Origin: Streptomonospora nanhaiensis
GTDB lineage: Bacteria; Actinomycetota; Actinomycetes; Streptosporangiales; Streptosporangiaceae
Direction of reading: 5' to 3'
NCBI RefSeq assembly: GCF_026642255.1
Contig: NZ_CP113264.1
Coordinates: 5,394,001-5,458,000, forward strand
Length of the DNA: 64,000 bases
The notes beneath the pieces are model-generated. The model was not told the DNA's origin, did not search any database, and was given only the letters and a program-made list of their open reading frames with translations. The position numbers were made by a program, and so were the translations under genes. Positions 31,766 to 40,423 of the stretch are shown here, one piece after another; position 1 is the stretch's first letter; the number at the start of each line of letters is the position of its first letter.

Positions 31766-33154
31766 TCAGCAGCCGGGCAGGCGCTCGAACAGGTAGGTCT
31801 CCACCCTGTCGAGCGAGACCCGCTCCTGGGACATGGTGTCGCGCTCGCGCACGGTCACCGCGTCGTCCTCCAGGGTGTCGAAGTCCACCGTCACGCAGAA
31901 CGGGGTGCCGATCTCGTCCTGGCGGCGGTAGCGGCGGCCGATCGCACCGGCGTCGTCGAACTCCACGTTCCAGCGCTTGCGCAGCGCGGCGGCCAGGTCG
32001 CGGGCCTTCGGCGACAGGTCGGCGTTGCGCGACAGCGGCAGGACCGCGGCCTTCACCGGGGACAGGCGCGGGTCCAGGCGCATGACGGCGCGCTTCTCCA
32101 GCTTGCCCTTGGCGTTGGGCGCCTCGTCCACGTTGTACGCGTCCAGCATGAACGTGAGCACCGCCCGGTCGACACCGGCCGCGGGCTCGATGACGTAGGG
32201 GATGTAGCGCTCGTTGCTCTCCTGGTCGAAGTACGACAGGTCGACGCCGGACGACTCCGCGTGCGTCTTCAGGTCGAAGTCGGTCCGGTTGGCGATGCCC
32301 TCCAGCTCGCCCCACTCGCTGCCCACGAAGTTGAAGCGGTACTCCACGTCCACGGTGCGCGTGGAGTAGTGGGACAGCTTCTCCGCGGGGTGCTCGAACA
32401 GGCGGAGGTTGTCCTTGGCGATGCCCAGGTCGACGTACCACTGGAAGCGGGTGTCGATCCAGTACTGGTGCCAGTCGGCGTCGGTGCCGGGCTTGACGAA
32501 GAACTCCATCTCCATCTGCTCGAACTCGCGGGTCCGGAAGATGAAGTTGCCGGGCGTGATCTCGTTGCGGAACGACTTGCCGATCTGGCCGATGCCGAAG
32601 GGCACCTTGCGGCGTGCGCTCTGCTCGACGTTCTTGTAGTTGATGAAGATGCCCTGCGCGGTCTCCGGGCGCAGGTACGCCAGGCCCTTCTCGTCCTGCA
32701 CCGGGCCCAGGTAGGTGCGCAGGAGCCCGTTGAACATGCGCGGCTCGGTGAAGGAGGACTTGGCGCCGCAGTTGGGGCAGGCGATGGCGGCGAGGCCGTC
32801 GGCGGGCTCGTGGCCGTGCTTCTCCTCGTACGCCTCGACGAGGTGGTCCGCACGGAAGCGCTTGTGGCAGGACTGGCACTCGGTCAGCGGGTCGACGAAC
32901 GTCGACACGTGGCCGGACGCCTCCCAGACCTCGCGGGCCAGGATGACGCTGGAGTCCAGGCCGACGATGTCCTCCCGCTCCTGCACCATCGAGCGCCACC
33001 ACTGGCGCTTGACGTTGTTCTTCAGCTCGACGCCGAGGGGGCCGTAGTCCCAGGCCGCGCGCAGACCTCCGTAGATCTCACTGGAGGGGTAGACCAGACC
33101 TCGGCGCTTGGCGAGGTTGACCAGTGCGTCCATTGCCTCTGACTTGGCGGCCAT
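31766..33154 (-). CDS. glyS: Glycyl-tRNA synthetase, homodimeric class II
   Basis: It charges tRNA-Gly. The 462-residue length matches the short actinobacterial homodimeric enzyme. It shows the N-terminal KRRGLVYPSSEIYGG, the zinc-ribbon pairs CQSCHKRF and CPNCGAK, LRPETAQGIF, class II motif 2 in FRNEITPGNFIFRTREFEQ, and a C-terminal anticodon-binding domain ending LFERLPGC. The ATG at 33154 follows GGAGAGTCACCC. The neighbouring zinc-uptake operon and Zur match actinobacterial gene order around glyS. Confidence 0.97.
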   Translation of the reverse strand: MAAKSEAMDALVNLAKRRGLVYPSSEIYGGLRAAWDYGPLGVELKNNVKRQWWRSMVQEREDIVGLDSSVILAREVWEASGHVSTFVDPLTECQSCHKRFRADHLVEAYEEKHGHEPADGLAAIACPNCGAKSSFTEPRMFNGLLRTYLGPVQDEKGLAYLRPETAQGIFINYKNVEQSARRKVPFGIGQIGKSFRNEITPGNFIFRTREFEQMEMEFFVKPGTDADWHQYWIDTRFQWYVDLGIAKDNLRLFEHPAEKLSHYSTRTVDVEYRFNFVGSEWGELEGIANRTDFDLKTHAESSGVDLSYFDQESNERYIPYVIEPAAGVDRAVLTFMLDAYNVDEAPNAKGKLEKRAVMRLDPRLSPVKAAVLPLSRNADLSPKARDLAAALRKRWNVEFDDAGAIGRRYRRQDEIGTPFCVTVDFDTLEDDAVTVRERDTMSQERVSLDRVETYLFERLPGC

Positions 33155-33331
33155 GGGTGACTCTCCATCCGGCTGGCAGTCGGTGGATCGCGGTTCGCGA
33201 TACATCGTCGTGTGGGAAGCGGTACGCGCGCCGAAACCGGGGAGTGGCACCGTCGGACGCCCGCGTCCACCCAGGCTAGAGCACCCGGCAAGCCCTCGCA
33301 CACCGTATGTGCACGGGCAGGGGCGCGCCTC

Positions 33332-33628
33332 TCAGGCGGGGGCGCCGCCTCCGGCGACGATCTCGTACGCGCTCGGCTCGTCGATGGCGCGGGAGAGCAG
33401 GGGGACCGCGTTGACCTTGACGTCGAAGTCGGACAGCGCCCGGCGGTAGAAGCCCGCGCCGTCCCACTCGGTGACCACCGTCCACAGGCCGGGGTCGTCG
33501 GCGGCGCGGCCGAGGCGGTGGCCCCGGAAACCGGGGCGGCGGGAGAGCGCCTCGACGGCGGCCGCGGCATCGGCGCGGAAGGCGTCGAGGTCGGCCTCGG
33601 GAACGGAGTAGCGGGTGATGACGATCAC
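33332..33628 (-). CDS. Small ABM-domain (antibiotic biosynthesis monooxygenase-like) protein
   Basis: This is a dimeric ferredoxin-like fold of about 98 residues. The N-terminal beta strand VIVITRYSV, the RRPGFRGHRLGRA turn and the LWTVVTEWDGAGFYRRAL core fit the ABM/heme-degrading superfamily. It has no residue set that identifies heme oxygenase or quinone chemistry, so its substrate is unknown. The GTG at 33628 places the first strand at the N terminus; a GTG six codons upstream at 33646 is an alternative. It lies just beyond the terminator of the large transferase gene. Confidence 0.75.
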   Translation of the reverse strand: MIVITRYSVPEADLDAFRADAAAAVEALSRRPGFRGHRLGRAADDPGLWTVVTEWDGAGFYRRALSDFDVKVNAVPLLSRAIDEPSAYEIVAGGGAPA

Positions 33629-33664
33629 GGCACCATTGTGTCCCACCCGGGGAGTGCCCGGGTT

Positions 33665-33694
33665 GCCGCCCTCCGCCCGCGGGCGGAGGGCGGC
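33665..33694 (-). terminator. 30-bp perfect palindrome after the transferase gene
   Basis: The 30 bp starting GCCGCCCTCCGCCCGC are a perfect palindrome, able to form a 14-bp stem. It is 11 bp after the stop of the large transferase gene and upstream of the ABM gene, so it probably ends the transferase transcript. Confidence 0.75.
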
Positions 33695-33705
33695 CCCTCC
33701 CCGGG

Positions 33706-36700
33706 TCAGCCCTCGCCGAAGACCCGGTCCACGACCCGGGCCGCCGCGTGCCCGTCGTCGAGCGGGCAGAACCGGTCGACGAACGACCGGTAGGACGGCT
33801 CGGCCCGGCGCGCCACCTCGTCGATGTCGAGGAGCGCCCCGATCACGTCGTCGGACCCGGTCAGCAGCGGGCCCGGCGCGGTCTCCTCGAAGTCGAAGTA
33901 GAAACCGCGCAGGTTGTCCCGGTAGCCCTCCAGGTCGTACGTGAAGAACAGCATCGGACGGCCGGTGTTCGCGAAGTCGAACATCATGGACGAGTAGTCC
34001 GTGACGAGCACGTCGGTGACCAGGAAAAGCTCCATGATCTCCGGGTACAGGGACACGTCGTGGACGAAGCCCTCGCCGACGATCGGCACGCTGTCGACCA
34101 CCCGGGGGTGGCGCCGCACCAGGAGCACGTGGTCGTCGCCGAGCTTCTCGTACATCCGGCGCAGGTCCAGGTGCAGGTCGAGCTTGTGCTTGCCGCGCGT
34201 GTAGTACTTGTCGTCACGCCAGGTCGGCGCGTACAGCACCACCTTCTTGCCCTCGGGGAGGCCGAGGCGCCGCCGGGTGCGCTCCGCGATCGCCTCGCGG
34301 TCGGGCGAGAAGAAGATGTCGTTGCGCGGGTACCCGGTCTCCAGGACCTCCCCCTCGAAGCGGAAGGCGCTGCGCAGGATCGGCGTCGCCCACGGGCTCG
34401 GCGAGACCAGGTAGTCCCACTGCCGGGTCTCCCAGGCGAGCTTGTCGAAGTAGTCGCGGGACTTGCCCCGGATGTTCTCGATGTCGAAGCCGATCCGCTT
34501 GAGCATCGAGCCGTGCCAGGTCTGCACGACCACCTGGTCCGGACGGCGGTGGAACCAGGTCGGCTGGCGGGAGTTGGTGACCAGGTACCGCGTGCGGGCC
34601 AGCGCCTCGTAGTACTCCCGGCCCCGGTGGCGGACGGGCGCCAGGTCGTCGGGGAGGCGGACCTGCCCGTCGGCCACCAGCCACGACATCGGGTAGTCCG
34701 CCCAGCGCCCGCGGCCCCGGAGCTCCGCGTAGAGGCTCTGGGGGCTGTCGGAGTACTGGCGGCCGGTGTAGGTGTCGAAGAGGATGCCCTCGTCGACCGG
34801 CTTCTCCCGCTCGGCCGGGTAGAACGTCTCCCTCAGCTCGCGCTGGGCGAAGCTGCCGCGCTCGGCGGGGCGCAGGTCGCTGCCGACCCGGAGGACGGGG
34901 ATCCCGCGCCCCTGGTAGGAGAGCTTGTAGGAGCGCTCGCTCGTCTGCATCTCCAGCGGCAGTCCCGTGATGAGCGCGTCGGAGAACTCCACCCCCACGT
35001 CCGTGGGGCCCTCCTCGGAGCCCTCCGCCGTGCCGCCCCGGACCCGGCCCCACAGCTGGTAGGTGCCCACGGGCAGGGACAGGTCCCCGGACAGGGTGGG
35101 GACGTCCGCCGGGGAGAACCTGGCCCCGAACCGGTTCCCGGAGCGCTCCACCCGCAGCCCGTGCTCCTCGTCGCGCCCGCGCGCCTTGGCGACCAGGCGC
35201 AGGTCGGTGCCGGCGGGGAACTCGCCCTCCAGGACGAGTGCGCGCCCCTCCCAGCGGGCCCCGTCCACGGTGGGCCGGGCGTGCCCGGCGCGCAGTCTCA
35301 GGTAACCGGTGGCGCCGCGCCGGACGACCAGCTCCTGGAGGGTGTCCTCGGCCGCGTAGGCGGTGGTGGCGACGTCGTCGGACATCACCAGGGGGACGGC
35401 CTGCCGGTCGGGGGTGACCAGGTGGACGTCCCACTCCTCCTGGCGGATCACGCCTCCGCACTCGCTGACGCTGCGGTCGAACAGCTCGTCGGCGCGGACC
35501 CGGGCGCTGAAGCGGCCGGCGTGCACGGTGACGGGGTGGGTGAGCGCCGCCGTGCCCGGCCTGCGGGTCAGTCGCAGCTCCGTGGCCTCGGCGGCGGGCG
35601 CGGACAGCAGCTCGCCCTCCAGCTCCAGTTCACCGGTACGGGGGTCGAAGCGGTGGGAGGTGACGCGGGCGCGGGCCTGCTCGACCCCCACGACCAGCTG
35701 CCGGTCCTTGTTCCAGTACGGGCGGACCCAGAAGTCCTCGTCGACCTGCTGGTATCCGGGGCGCTCGGGCGGACCGGAGACGGGGCCGGACAGGAACTTG
35801 CGCCGGGTGATGCCGCGGTTGAGGACGACCAGCTCGACCTTCCAGTCCCCGGGCTCCCAGCCGCCGGCGGACCGCAGCCGGCGCGGGTCCAGGACGAGGT
35901 CGAAGCCGCCGTAGTCGTGGCGGGCGGCGTCGATGACGTCGGGGAGCTTGAACTCGGCGGCGAGCCGGGTGCGGACCGGGATGCGCACCCGGCGGTGGGT
36001 GGCGGTGTTGACGGCGAACGCGACCACGTGCTGCTGCCAGCGCTTGCGGGCCCGGAGGTGGCGGATGCCGACCCTGCCGCTGATGTGCAGGCGCCCGGCC
36101 TCCCAGCGGACCTCCTCGGTCTTCTGGCGGACCCGGATGTCCTCGTCGAGCCGGTACACCTCGCGGGGCACGGCCTTCTCCGGGTCCTCGGACTCGAAGA
36201 AGGGGTACCTGATGTAGTAGCCGAGACCGCGCCGGACGACGGTGGCCTTCTTGATCTCGACGCTCTTGGCGAAGGTGGCCACCTCCAGGACGTCGGCCAC
36301 GCGCCGCTTGCGCACGAGGTGGTACAGGAGGCGCGCGAGGACGCCGAGTCCTCGCAGCTGCTGCGCGGGGACGTGGTCCAGGAAGTCGTTGAGCAGGTCG
36401 ACCGCGGTCTCGCGGGCGTCGTCCTCCGCGTCGTCCAGCCTGAGGAGCAGGCTGTGGAGCTCGCCGTTGAGGAGGGTGCGGTCCCACAGTTCGCGGTCGG
36501 CGGTGGCCAGGCCCGCGGCGAGTTCGCCCATGGCGCGGATGCGGCGTTCGAGGACGTCCTTCTCCAGCGGGAGCCGGGCGTGCTCGCGCTCGCGCATCAG
36601 CAGGACGGGGCCGGGGAGGACGTCGACGGCGGTGGCGGCGAGGGCGGCGCGGCGCAGGCCCAGGTCGGCGTCGTCGGGGTGGAGGCCGTGGTCGGGCAGG

Positions 36701-37416
36701 GACTCCCAGAACCCCTTGCGCCAGAGCTTGTTGCCGAGTGTGGGGTCCGCGGCCAGGCCGGGGACGTTCCGGGGGTCCTCGGCCAGGCGGTTCCTGCCGC
36801 AGTAGCGCTTGTGCGCCCTGGAGGGGGAGGCGCCGAGCTCGTTGAACTTGTACACGTTGCCGACGACCAGGTCGGAACGGCTGTCGGCGGCGCTCTTCAC
36901 GAGGTAGGACAGCGCGTAGCCGGTGAGGGCGTCGGAGCCCTCCAGGAAGAGCAGGTGGCTGCCGCCGGCGGCCTCCGCCCCGCGTGCGCGCGCGGTCGGC
37001 CGGTCGGGGGCCGGGTCGCCGCCCAGGAGTACGGCCCTGAGTCCGGGCGGCGGGGACTCGGCGAACGCGGCCGCCGTGGCGAGCCCGTCCTCGCTGACGG
37101 ACTCGACGGCTTCGTCCCCCTGGTCGCCGTCCTCGGCCGGGACGTCGGGGTCGGCGTCCTCCGCGGCGTCCTCGTCGCCGCCGTCGGTGTCCGGCCCCGG
37201 GGATGTGGACCCGGCGTCGGCGGTGCGGGGGCGGTCGCCGTTTCCGGCGCGGATCGGGACGAGGACGACCTCGATGTCCGTGGGCGGCTCGGGAGCCGCC
37301 TCCCCGACCCGGTCACCGCTCTGTTGGCGGCTCAGGGAGTCGAGGCAGTTCTGCAGATGTGGCTCGGTGACGTCGAACGTCACGATGACAGTGGGTTCGG
37401 GCACGGAAGTTGACAC
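33706..37416 (-). CDS. Large bifunctional GT2-like / CDP-glycerol:glycerophosphotransferase (TagF/TarF-like)
   Basis: This is a probable wall teichoic acid polymerase or transferase at the inner face of the membrane. Its 1236 residues divide into an N-terminal family 2 glycosyltransferase-like part (1-330), a beta-rich middle with repeated sheet segments (about 430-850), and a C-terminal Glyphos_transf domain (about 870-1230). The last shows QTWHGSMLKRIGFD, YPRNDIFF, VLYAPTWRDD, VLLVRRHPRV and VTDYSSMMFDFA. Residues 57-111 of the GT2 part are an acidic, low-complexity insert just after the second strand. The GTG at 37416 abuts its GGAGG, so the GTG four codons later may be used instead. It is flanked by a terminator. 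Confidence 0.9.
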   Translation of the reverse strand: MSTSVPEPTVIVTFDVTEPHLQNCLDSLSRQQSGDRVGEAAPEPPTDIEVVLVPIRAGNGDRPRTADAGSTSPGPDTDGGDEDAAEDADPDVPAEDGDQGDEAVESVSEDGLATAAAFAESPPPGLRAVLLGGDPAPDRPTARARGAEAAGGSHLLFLEGSDALTGYALSYLVKSAADSRSDLVVGNVYKFNELGASPSRAHKRYCGRNRLAEDPRNVPGLAADPTLGNKLWRKGFWESLPDHGLHPDDADLGLRRAALAATAVDVLPGPVLLMREREHARLPLEKDVLERRIRAMGELAAGLATADRELWDRTLLNGELHSLLLRLDDAEDDARETAVDLLNDFLDHVPAQQLRGLGVLARLLYHLVRKRRVADVLEVATFAKSVEIKKATVVRRGLGYYIRYPFFESEDPEKAVPREVYRLDEDIRVRQKTEEVRWEAGRLHISGRVGIRHLRARKRWQQHVVAFAVNTATHRRVRIPVRTRLAAEFKLPDVIDAARHDYGGFDLVLDPRRLRSAGGWEPGDWKVELVVLNRGITRRKFLSGPVSGPPERPGYQQVDEDFWVRPYWNKDRQLVVGVEQARARVTSHRFDPRTGELELEGELLSAPAAEATELRLTRRPGTAALTHPVTVHAGRFSARVRADELFDRSVSECGGVIRQEEWDVHLVTPDRQAVPLVMSDDVATTAYAAEDTLQELVVRRGATGYLRLRAGHARPTVDGARWEGRALVLEGEFPAGTDLRLVAKARGRDEEHGLRVERSGNRFGARFSPADVPTLSGDLSLPVGTYQLWGRVRGGTAEGSEEGPTDVGVEFSDALITGLPLEMQTSERSYKLSYQGRGIPVLRVGSDLRPAERGSFAQRELRETFYPAEREKPVDEGILFDTYTGRQYSDSPQSLYAELRGRGRWADYPMSWLVADGQVRLPDDLAPVRHRGREYYEALARTRYLVTNSRQPTWFHRRPDQVVVQTWHGSMLKRIGFDIENIRGKSRDYFDKLAWETRQWDYLVSPSPWATPILRSAFRFEGEVLETGYPRNDIFFSPDREAIAERTRRRLGLPEGKKVVLYAPTWRDDKYYTRGKHKLDLHLDLRRMYEKLGDDHVLLVRRHPRVVDSVPIVGEGFVHDVSLYPEIMELFLVTDVLVTDYSSMMFDFANTGRPMLFFTYDLEGYRDNLRGFYFDFEETAPGPLLTGSDDVIGALLDIDEVARRAEPSYRSFVDRFCPLDDGHAAARVVDRVFGEG

Positions 37417-37744
37417 CCTCCGGAGGGTTCGTTGCCGTGGGCAACGCGCGGGAACCGTCGGCGCGGGCCGCGTTTCTCAGACGACGAATAACTACTGAAC
37501 GTAGGGGATGCGCGACCAAAAGTGTGCCTGGACCCGCTCTGCGGCGCGCTGCACGGGTCGGGGGAGACGTGCGGCCGCGGGGGCCGCGCCGGAGCCCAGC
37601 GGCGCGCCGGGGCCCTGCACTAGGGTCAGAGACAGAAGTATCACAGGCCCGGGGGCCCGGCGCCCACCAGCGCGGGGCGGGTGACCCGGGCGAACGGCAC
37701 GAACCCCCTGTCGTCGGCACGACCCGGAAGCGGATACGGACAGC
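37417..37744. other. 328-bp divergent promoter region
   Basis: It separates the large transferase gene from the small membrane-protein gene. A hairpin GTTGCC-gtg-GGCAAC lies at 37431-37445, in the transferase 5' leader. TAGGGT at 37621-37626 is a possible -10 box for the plus-strand gene without a matching -35. I see no other gene or repeat. Confidence 0.45.
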
Positions 37745-38116
37745 ATGGCCCCTCCTGAGCACGGTGACGAGAAGCGGCGCGGCGACGGGGACCTCCCCCG
37801 CCCCGGGGAGCGGGCGGGCGGCGCCCCCGGCGCGGGACGCCTGCGGCGCGAGGTGGAGGAGCGCAGCGCGGTGCCGCTGGTGTGGTTGCACCAGCGTCCC
37901 CGCTGGCTGGCGCCGCTGGTGCTGGGAGCGCTCTTCCTCGCGGGGCTGGCGGCTCCGGGGTTCGTGGGCGCGGTCTGCCTTCTGCTGGTGGCGGTGTTCT
38001 TCGTGTGGCTGGCGTTCTTGACCTGGCCCTCCCTGACGGGTCAGCAGAAGGTGCCGCGCGTGCTCATGGTGGGGGTCGTCCTGGTGCTGGCGGTGGCGAG
38101 GACCCTGGGTTTCTGA
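37745..38116 (+). CDS. Small membrane protein, possibly DUF6703 family
   Basis: The function is unknown. The 123-residue protein has a basic, Gly-rich cytosolic N terminus (about 45 residues), two or three hydrophobic segments between residues 52 and 121, and a connecting loop TWPSLTGQQKVPR. It resembles small actinobacterial membrane proteins found near zinc-uptake genes that I recall as DUF6703; I am unsure of the number. It ends 34 bp before the znuC promoter, so it has its own transcription unit or weakly reads into it. Confidence 0.7.
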   Translation: MAPPEHGDEKRRGDGDLPRPGERAGGAPGAGRLRREVEERSAVPLVWLHQRPRWLAPLVLGALFLAGLAAPGFVGAVCLLLVAVFFVWLAFLTWPSLTGQQKVPRVLMVGVVLVLAVARTLGF

Positions 38117-38150
38117 CCGGGGCCCGTCCTCACGGCACCTCTGTCACATT

Positions 38151-38179
38151 TTGACAATCATTTTCGTTTTCGCCATAAT
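38151..38179 (+). promoter_or_regulatory. znuC promoter overlapped by a Zur box
   Basis: TTGACA (38151-38156), a 17-bp spacer and CATAAT (38174-38179) form a near-consensus promoter. The 15-bp block 38152-38166, read on the minus strand, differs from the Zur consensus TGAAAATGATTTTCA (as known in Streptomyces) at only two positions. It covers the -35 and spacer, ideal for repression. The predicted start point falls at or within a base of the GTG at 38186, which implies a leaderless message. Confidence 0.85.
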
Positions 38180-38185
38180 GACTAG

Positions 38186-39025
38186 GTGTCTGCCCAGTTC
38201 ACGGACGTCGGAAGCGACGTACCGCCCGCCTTCCGGACCGTCGGGGCGCATGTCGCCTACGACGGCGTTCCCGTGCTCGACGGCGTGAGCATCGACATAC
38301 CCGTCGGCCAGACGATGGCGGTCCTGGGCCCCAACGGCTCCGGCAAGTCGACGCTGATGCGCGCGATGCTGGGCATCGTGCCGCTCACGTCGGGGCAGGT
38401 CCTCGTGCACGGCGTCCCGCTGCGGCGCTTCCGCTCCTGGCGCAGGATCGGCTACGTCCCCCAGCGGCTCACCGCGGGGGGCGCCGTCCCCGCCACCGTG
38501 CGCGAGATCGTCGCCTCCGGGCAGGTCGCCGCGCGCCGCCGCCTCTCGTTCGCCACGCGGGCCGACCGCGCCGCCGTCGAGGAGGCCCTGGAGACCGTCG
38601 GCCTGGCGGACCGGGCCCGCGACTCGGTGCGTGAGCTCTCCGGCGGCCAGCAGCAGCGCGTCCTCATCGCCCGCGCCCTCGCCGGGCGGCCCGACACCTT
38701 CGTCATGGACGAGCCCATGGCCGGCGTGGACGCCGAGAACCAGCGCGCGCTCGCCGGCACCATCGCCCGCCTGCGGGACCTCGGCGCCACCGTGGTCCTG
38801 GTCCTGCACGAGCTGGGCCCCCTGGAGGACGTGATCGAGCGCGCCGTGGTCCTGGAGTCGGGACGCGTCGCGCACGACGGCAGCGCCCCCGAGCCCACCG
38901 GCGAGTGCGCCCGTCCCGGCCACGAGCACCAGCACCCCCACCCCGACCCCAACGACCCGGCGAGGGCCGCCACCGAGACCGCCCCCGCCAACCTGATCCG
39001 ACTCGAGGTCCCCGGCCGTGACTGA
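38186..39025 (+). CDS. znuC: Zinc ABC transporter ATPase
   Basis: It drives high-affinity zinc import. The 279-residue protein has Walker A GPNGSGKSTL, the Q-loop in GYVPQRL, signature LSGGQQQRV and Walker B TFVMDEPM. Its C terminus carries a His-rich stretch, HEHQHPHPDP, a likely zinc-binding tail. It overlaps znuB by 8 nt. There is no Shine-Dalgarno sequence before the GTG, in keeping with a leaderless start. The usual receptor gene znuA is absent upstream. Confidence 0.94.
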   Translation: MSAQFTDVGSDVPPAFRTVGAHVAYDGVPVLDGVSIDIPVGQTMAVLGPNGSGKSTLMRAMLGIVPLTSGQVLVHGVPLRRFRSWRRIGYVPQRLTAGGAVPATVREIVASGQVAARRRLSFATRADRAAVEEALETVGLADRARDSVRELSGGQQQRVLIARALAGRPDTFVMDEPMAGVDAENQRALAGTIARLRDLGATVVLVLHELGPLEDVIERAVVLESGRVAHDGSAPEPTGECARPGHEHQHPHPDPNDPARAATETAPANLIRLEVPGRD

Positions 39026-39920
39026 ACTGCTCCAGTACGAGTTCATGCGGCGTGCCCTGGTCGCCGCCGTGCTGGTCGGCCTCGTCGCCCCGATCATCGG
39101 CACCTACCTCGTCCAGCGCCGCCTCGCCCTGCTGGGCGACGGCATCGGCCACGTCGCGCTGACCGGCGTGGCGCTGGGCCTGCTCACCAGCACCTCCCCG
39201 GTGCTCACCGCGGCCGTGGTGGCGACCGCGGGCGCCGTGCTCATCGAGATCGTGCGCGTGCGCACCCGCACCAGCGGCGACGTGGCCCTGGCCCTGCTGT
39301 TCTACGGCGGCATCGCGGGCGGGGTGCTGCTCATCGGCCTCACACCGGGGGCGAGCAACGCCACCCTGGTCTCCTACCTGTTCGGCTCGGTCAGCACCGT
39401 GGAGGAGGCCGACCTGTGGGTCGTGGGAGTCCTGGCCGCGGGGGTGGTCGGCGTGGTCGCGGTGTTCGGACGCGAGCTGTTCGTGCTGTGCCAGGACGAG
39501 GAGGTGGCGCGGGCCCACGGGCTCCCCGTGCGCTTCCTGAGCGTGCTGCTGGCGGTGACCGCCGCGCTGACGGTGGTGATCGCCATGCGGGTGGTGGGGG
39601 TCCTCATGGTGAGCGCCCTGATGATCGTCCCGGTCGCCGCCGCGCAGCAGCTGACCAAGAGCTTCCGGGTGACCATGCTGCTGGCCGTGGCGATCGGGCT
39701 CCTGTCCTCGCTGGGCGGGCTGACCACGTCGTTCTACGCAGATCTGTCGCCCGGTGCGACGATCGTCCTGCTGGCCCTCGCCGTCTACGGCGCGGCGGTG
39801 GCGGCGGGCGGCGTGCTGCGCCGCGCTTCCGGAGCGCGTTCCCCGCGGGCCCACGGGCCCGGAGCGGGGGTTCCGGCCGGTACGATGCCCCAGACTGATC
39901 GGGGGAGGGTGAAACCATGA
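39018..39920 (+). CDS. znuB: Zinc ABC transporter permease
   Basis: This is the membrane subunit of the ABC-3 metal importer family. The 300-residue protein has eight or nine hydrophobic segments, with the family motifs LALLGDGIGHVALTGVA near the N terminus and MRVVGVLMVSALMIVPVAAA in the last third. The GTG at 39018 overlaps the znuC stop. The C-terminal 30 residues are polar and probably disordered. The last 4 nt overlap the zur start. Confidence 0.95.
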   Translation: MTELLQYEFMRRALVAAVLVGLVAPIIGTYLVQRRLALLGDGIGHVALTGVALGLLTSTSPVLTAAVVATAGAVLIEIVRVRTRTSGDVALALLFYGGIAGGVLLIGLTPGASNATLVSYLFGSVSTVEEADLWVVGVLAAGVVGVVAVFGRELFVLCQDEEVARAHGLPVRFLSVLLAVTAALTVVIAMRVVGVLMVSALMIVPVAAAQQLTKSFRVTMLLAVAIGLLSSLGGLTTSFYADLSPGATIVLLALAVYGAAVAAGGVLRRASGARSPRAHGPGAGVPAGTMPQTDRGRVKP

Positions 39921-40288
39921 GTACACGACGCGACGCGGTCCGCCAGGCGCTGACCGAGTCCACAGGCTTTCGCAGCGCCCAGGACCTGTACGCCGACCTG
40001 CGCGCCGACGGTTCCAAGATCGGGTTGACCACCGTCTACCGCGCTCTGCAGGCGCTGAGCGACTCGGGTCAGGTCGACGTCCTGCGGACCGACGACGGCG
40101 AAGCCGTCTACCGGGCGTGCGACACCGAGAGCCACCACCACCACCTGGTCTGCCGGGTGTGCTCGACCGCCGTGGAGATCGAGGGCCCGGCCGTGGAGAG
40201 GTGGGCGGTCGAGATGGGCGCCAAGCACGGCTTCACCGGTGTGACGCACACCCTCGAGGTCTTCGGCACCTGCGCCCGCTGCTCCTGA
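39917..40288 (+). CDS. zur: Zinc uptake regulator Zur (Fur family)
   Basis: This zinc-dependent repressor probably controls the operon it ends. The 123-residue protein has the winged-helix domain (FRSAQDLYADL, IGLTTVYRALQAL) and the metal-sensing C terminus with a HHHHLVCRVC cluster and the closing CARC pair for structural zinc. Its position last in the operon gives negative feedback through the Zur box at 38152-38166. Confidence 0.95.
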   Translation: MSTRRDAVRQALTESTGFRSAQDLYADLRADGSKIGLTTVYRALQALSDSGQVDVLRTDDGEAVYRACDTESHHHHLVCRVCSTAVEIEGPAVERWAVEMGAKHGFTGVTHTLEVFGTCARCS

Positions 40289-40358
40289 GCCGGCTCCGCA
40301 CCGCCGGCCCCGCCCGGGCCCCGGGCGTCCGCGGACCGGGCCTCCTCGCAGGGGCCTC

Positions 40359-40398
40359 CCGGCGGCGGGCCCCGGAGCGGTCCGGGACCCGCCGCCGG
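40359..40398. terminator. Bidirectional nested hairpin after zur
   Basis: An 11-bp outer stem (CCGGCGGCGGG with CCCGCCGCCGG) and a 6-bp inner stem (CCCGGA with TCCGGG) are separated by a single unpaired base on each side. It lies between the convergent zur and SGNH-hydrolase genes. Confidence 0.75.
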
Positions 40399-40423
40399 AC
40401 CGTGCGGGCGTCCGCGCCGCCGC

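Noticed and set aside
33748..37413. A 1221-codon open frame on the plus strand
   Set aside because: It is antisense to the TagF-like transferase, whose translation has clear motifs; the plus-strand product has none and no ribosome site.
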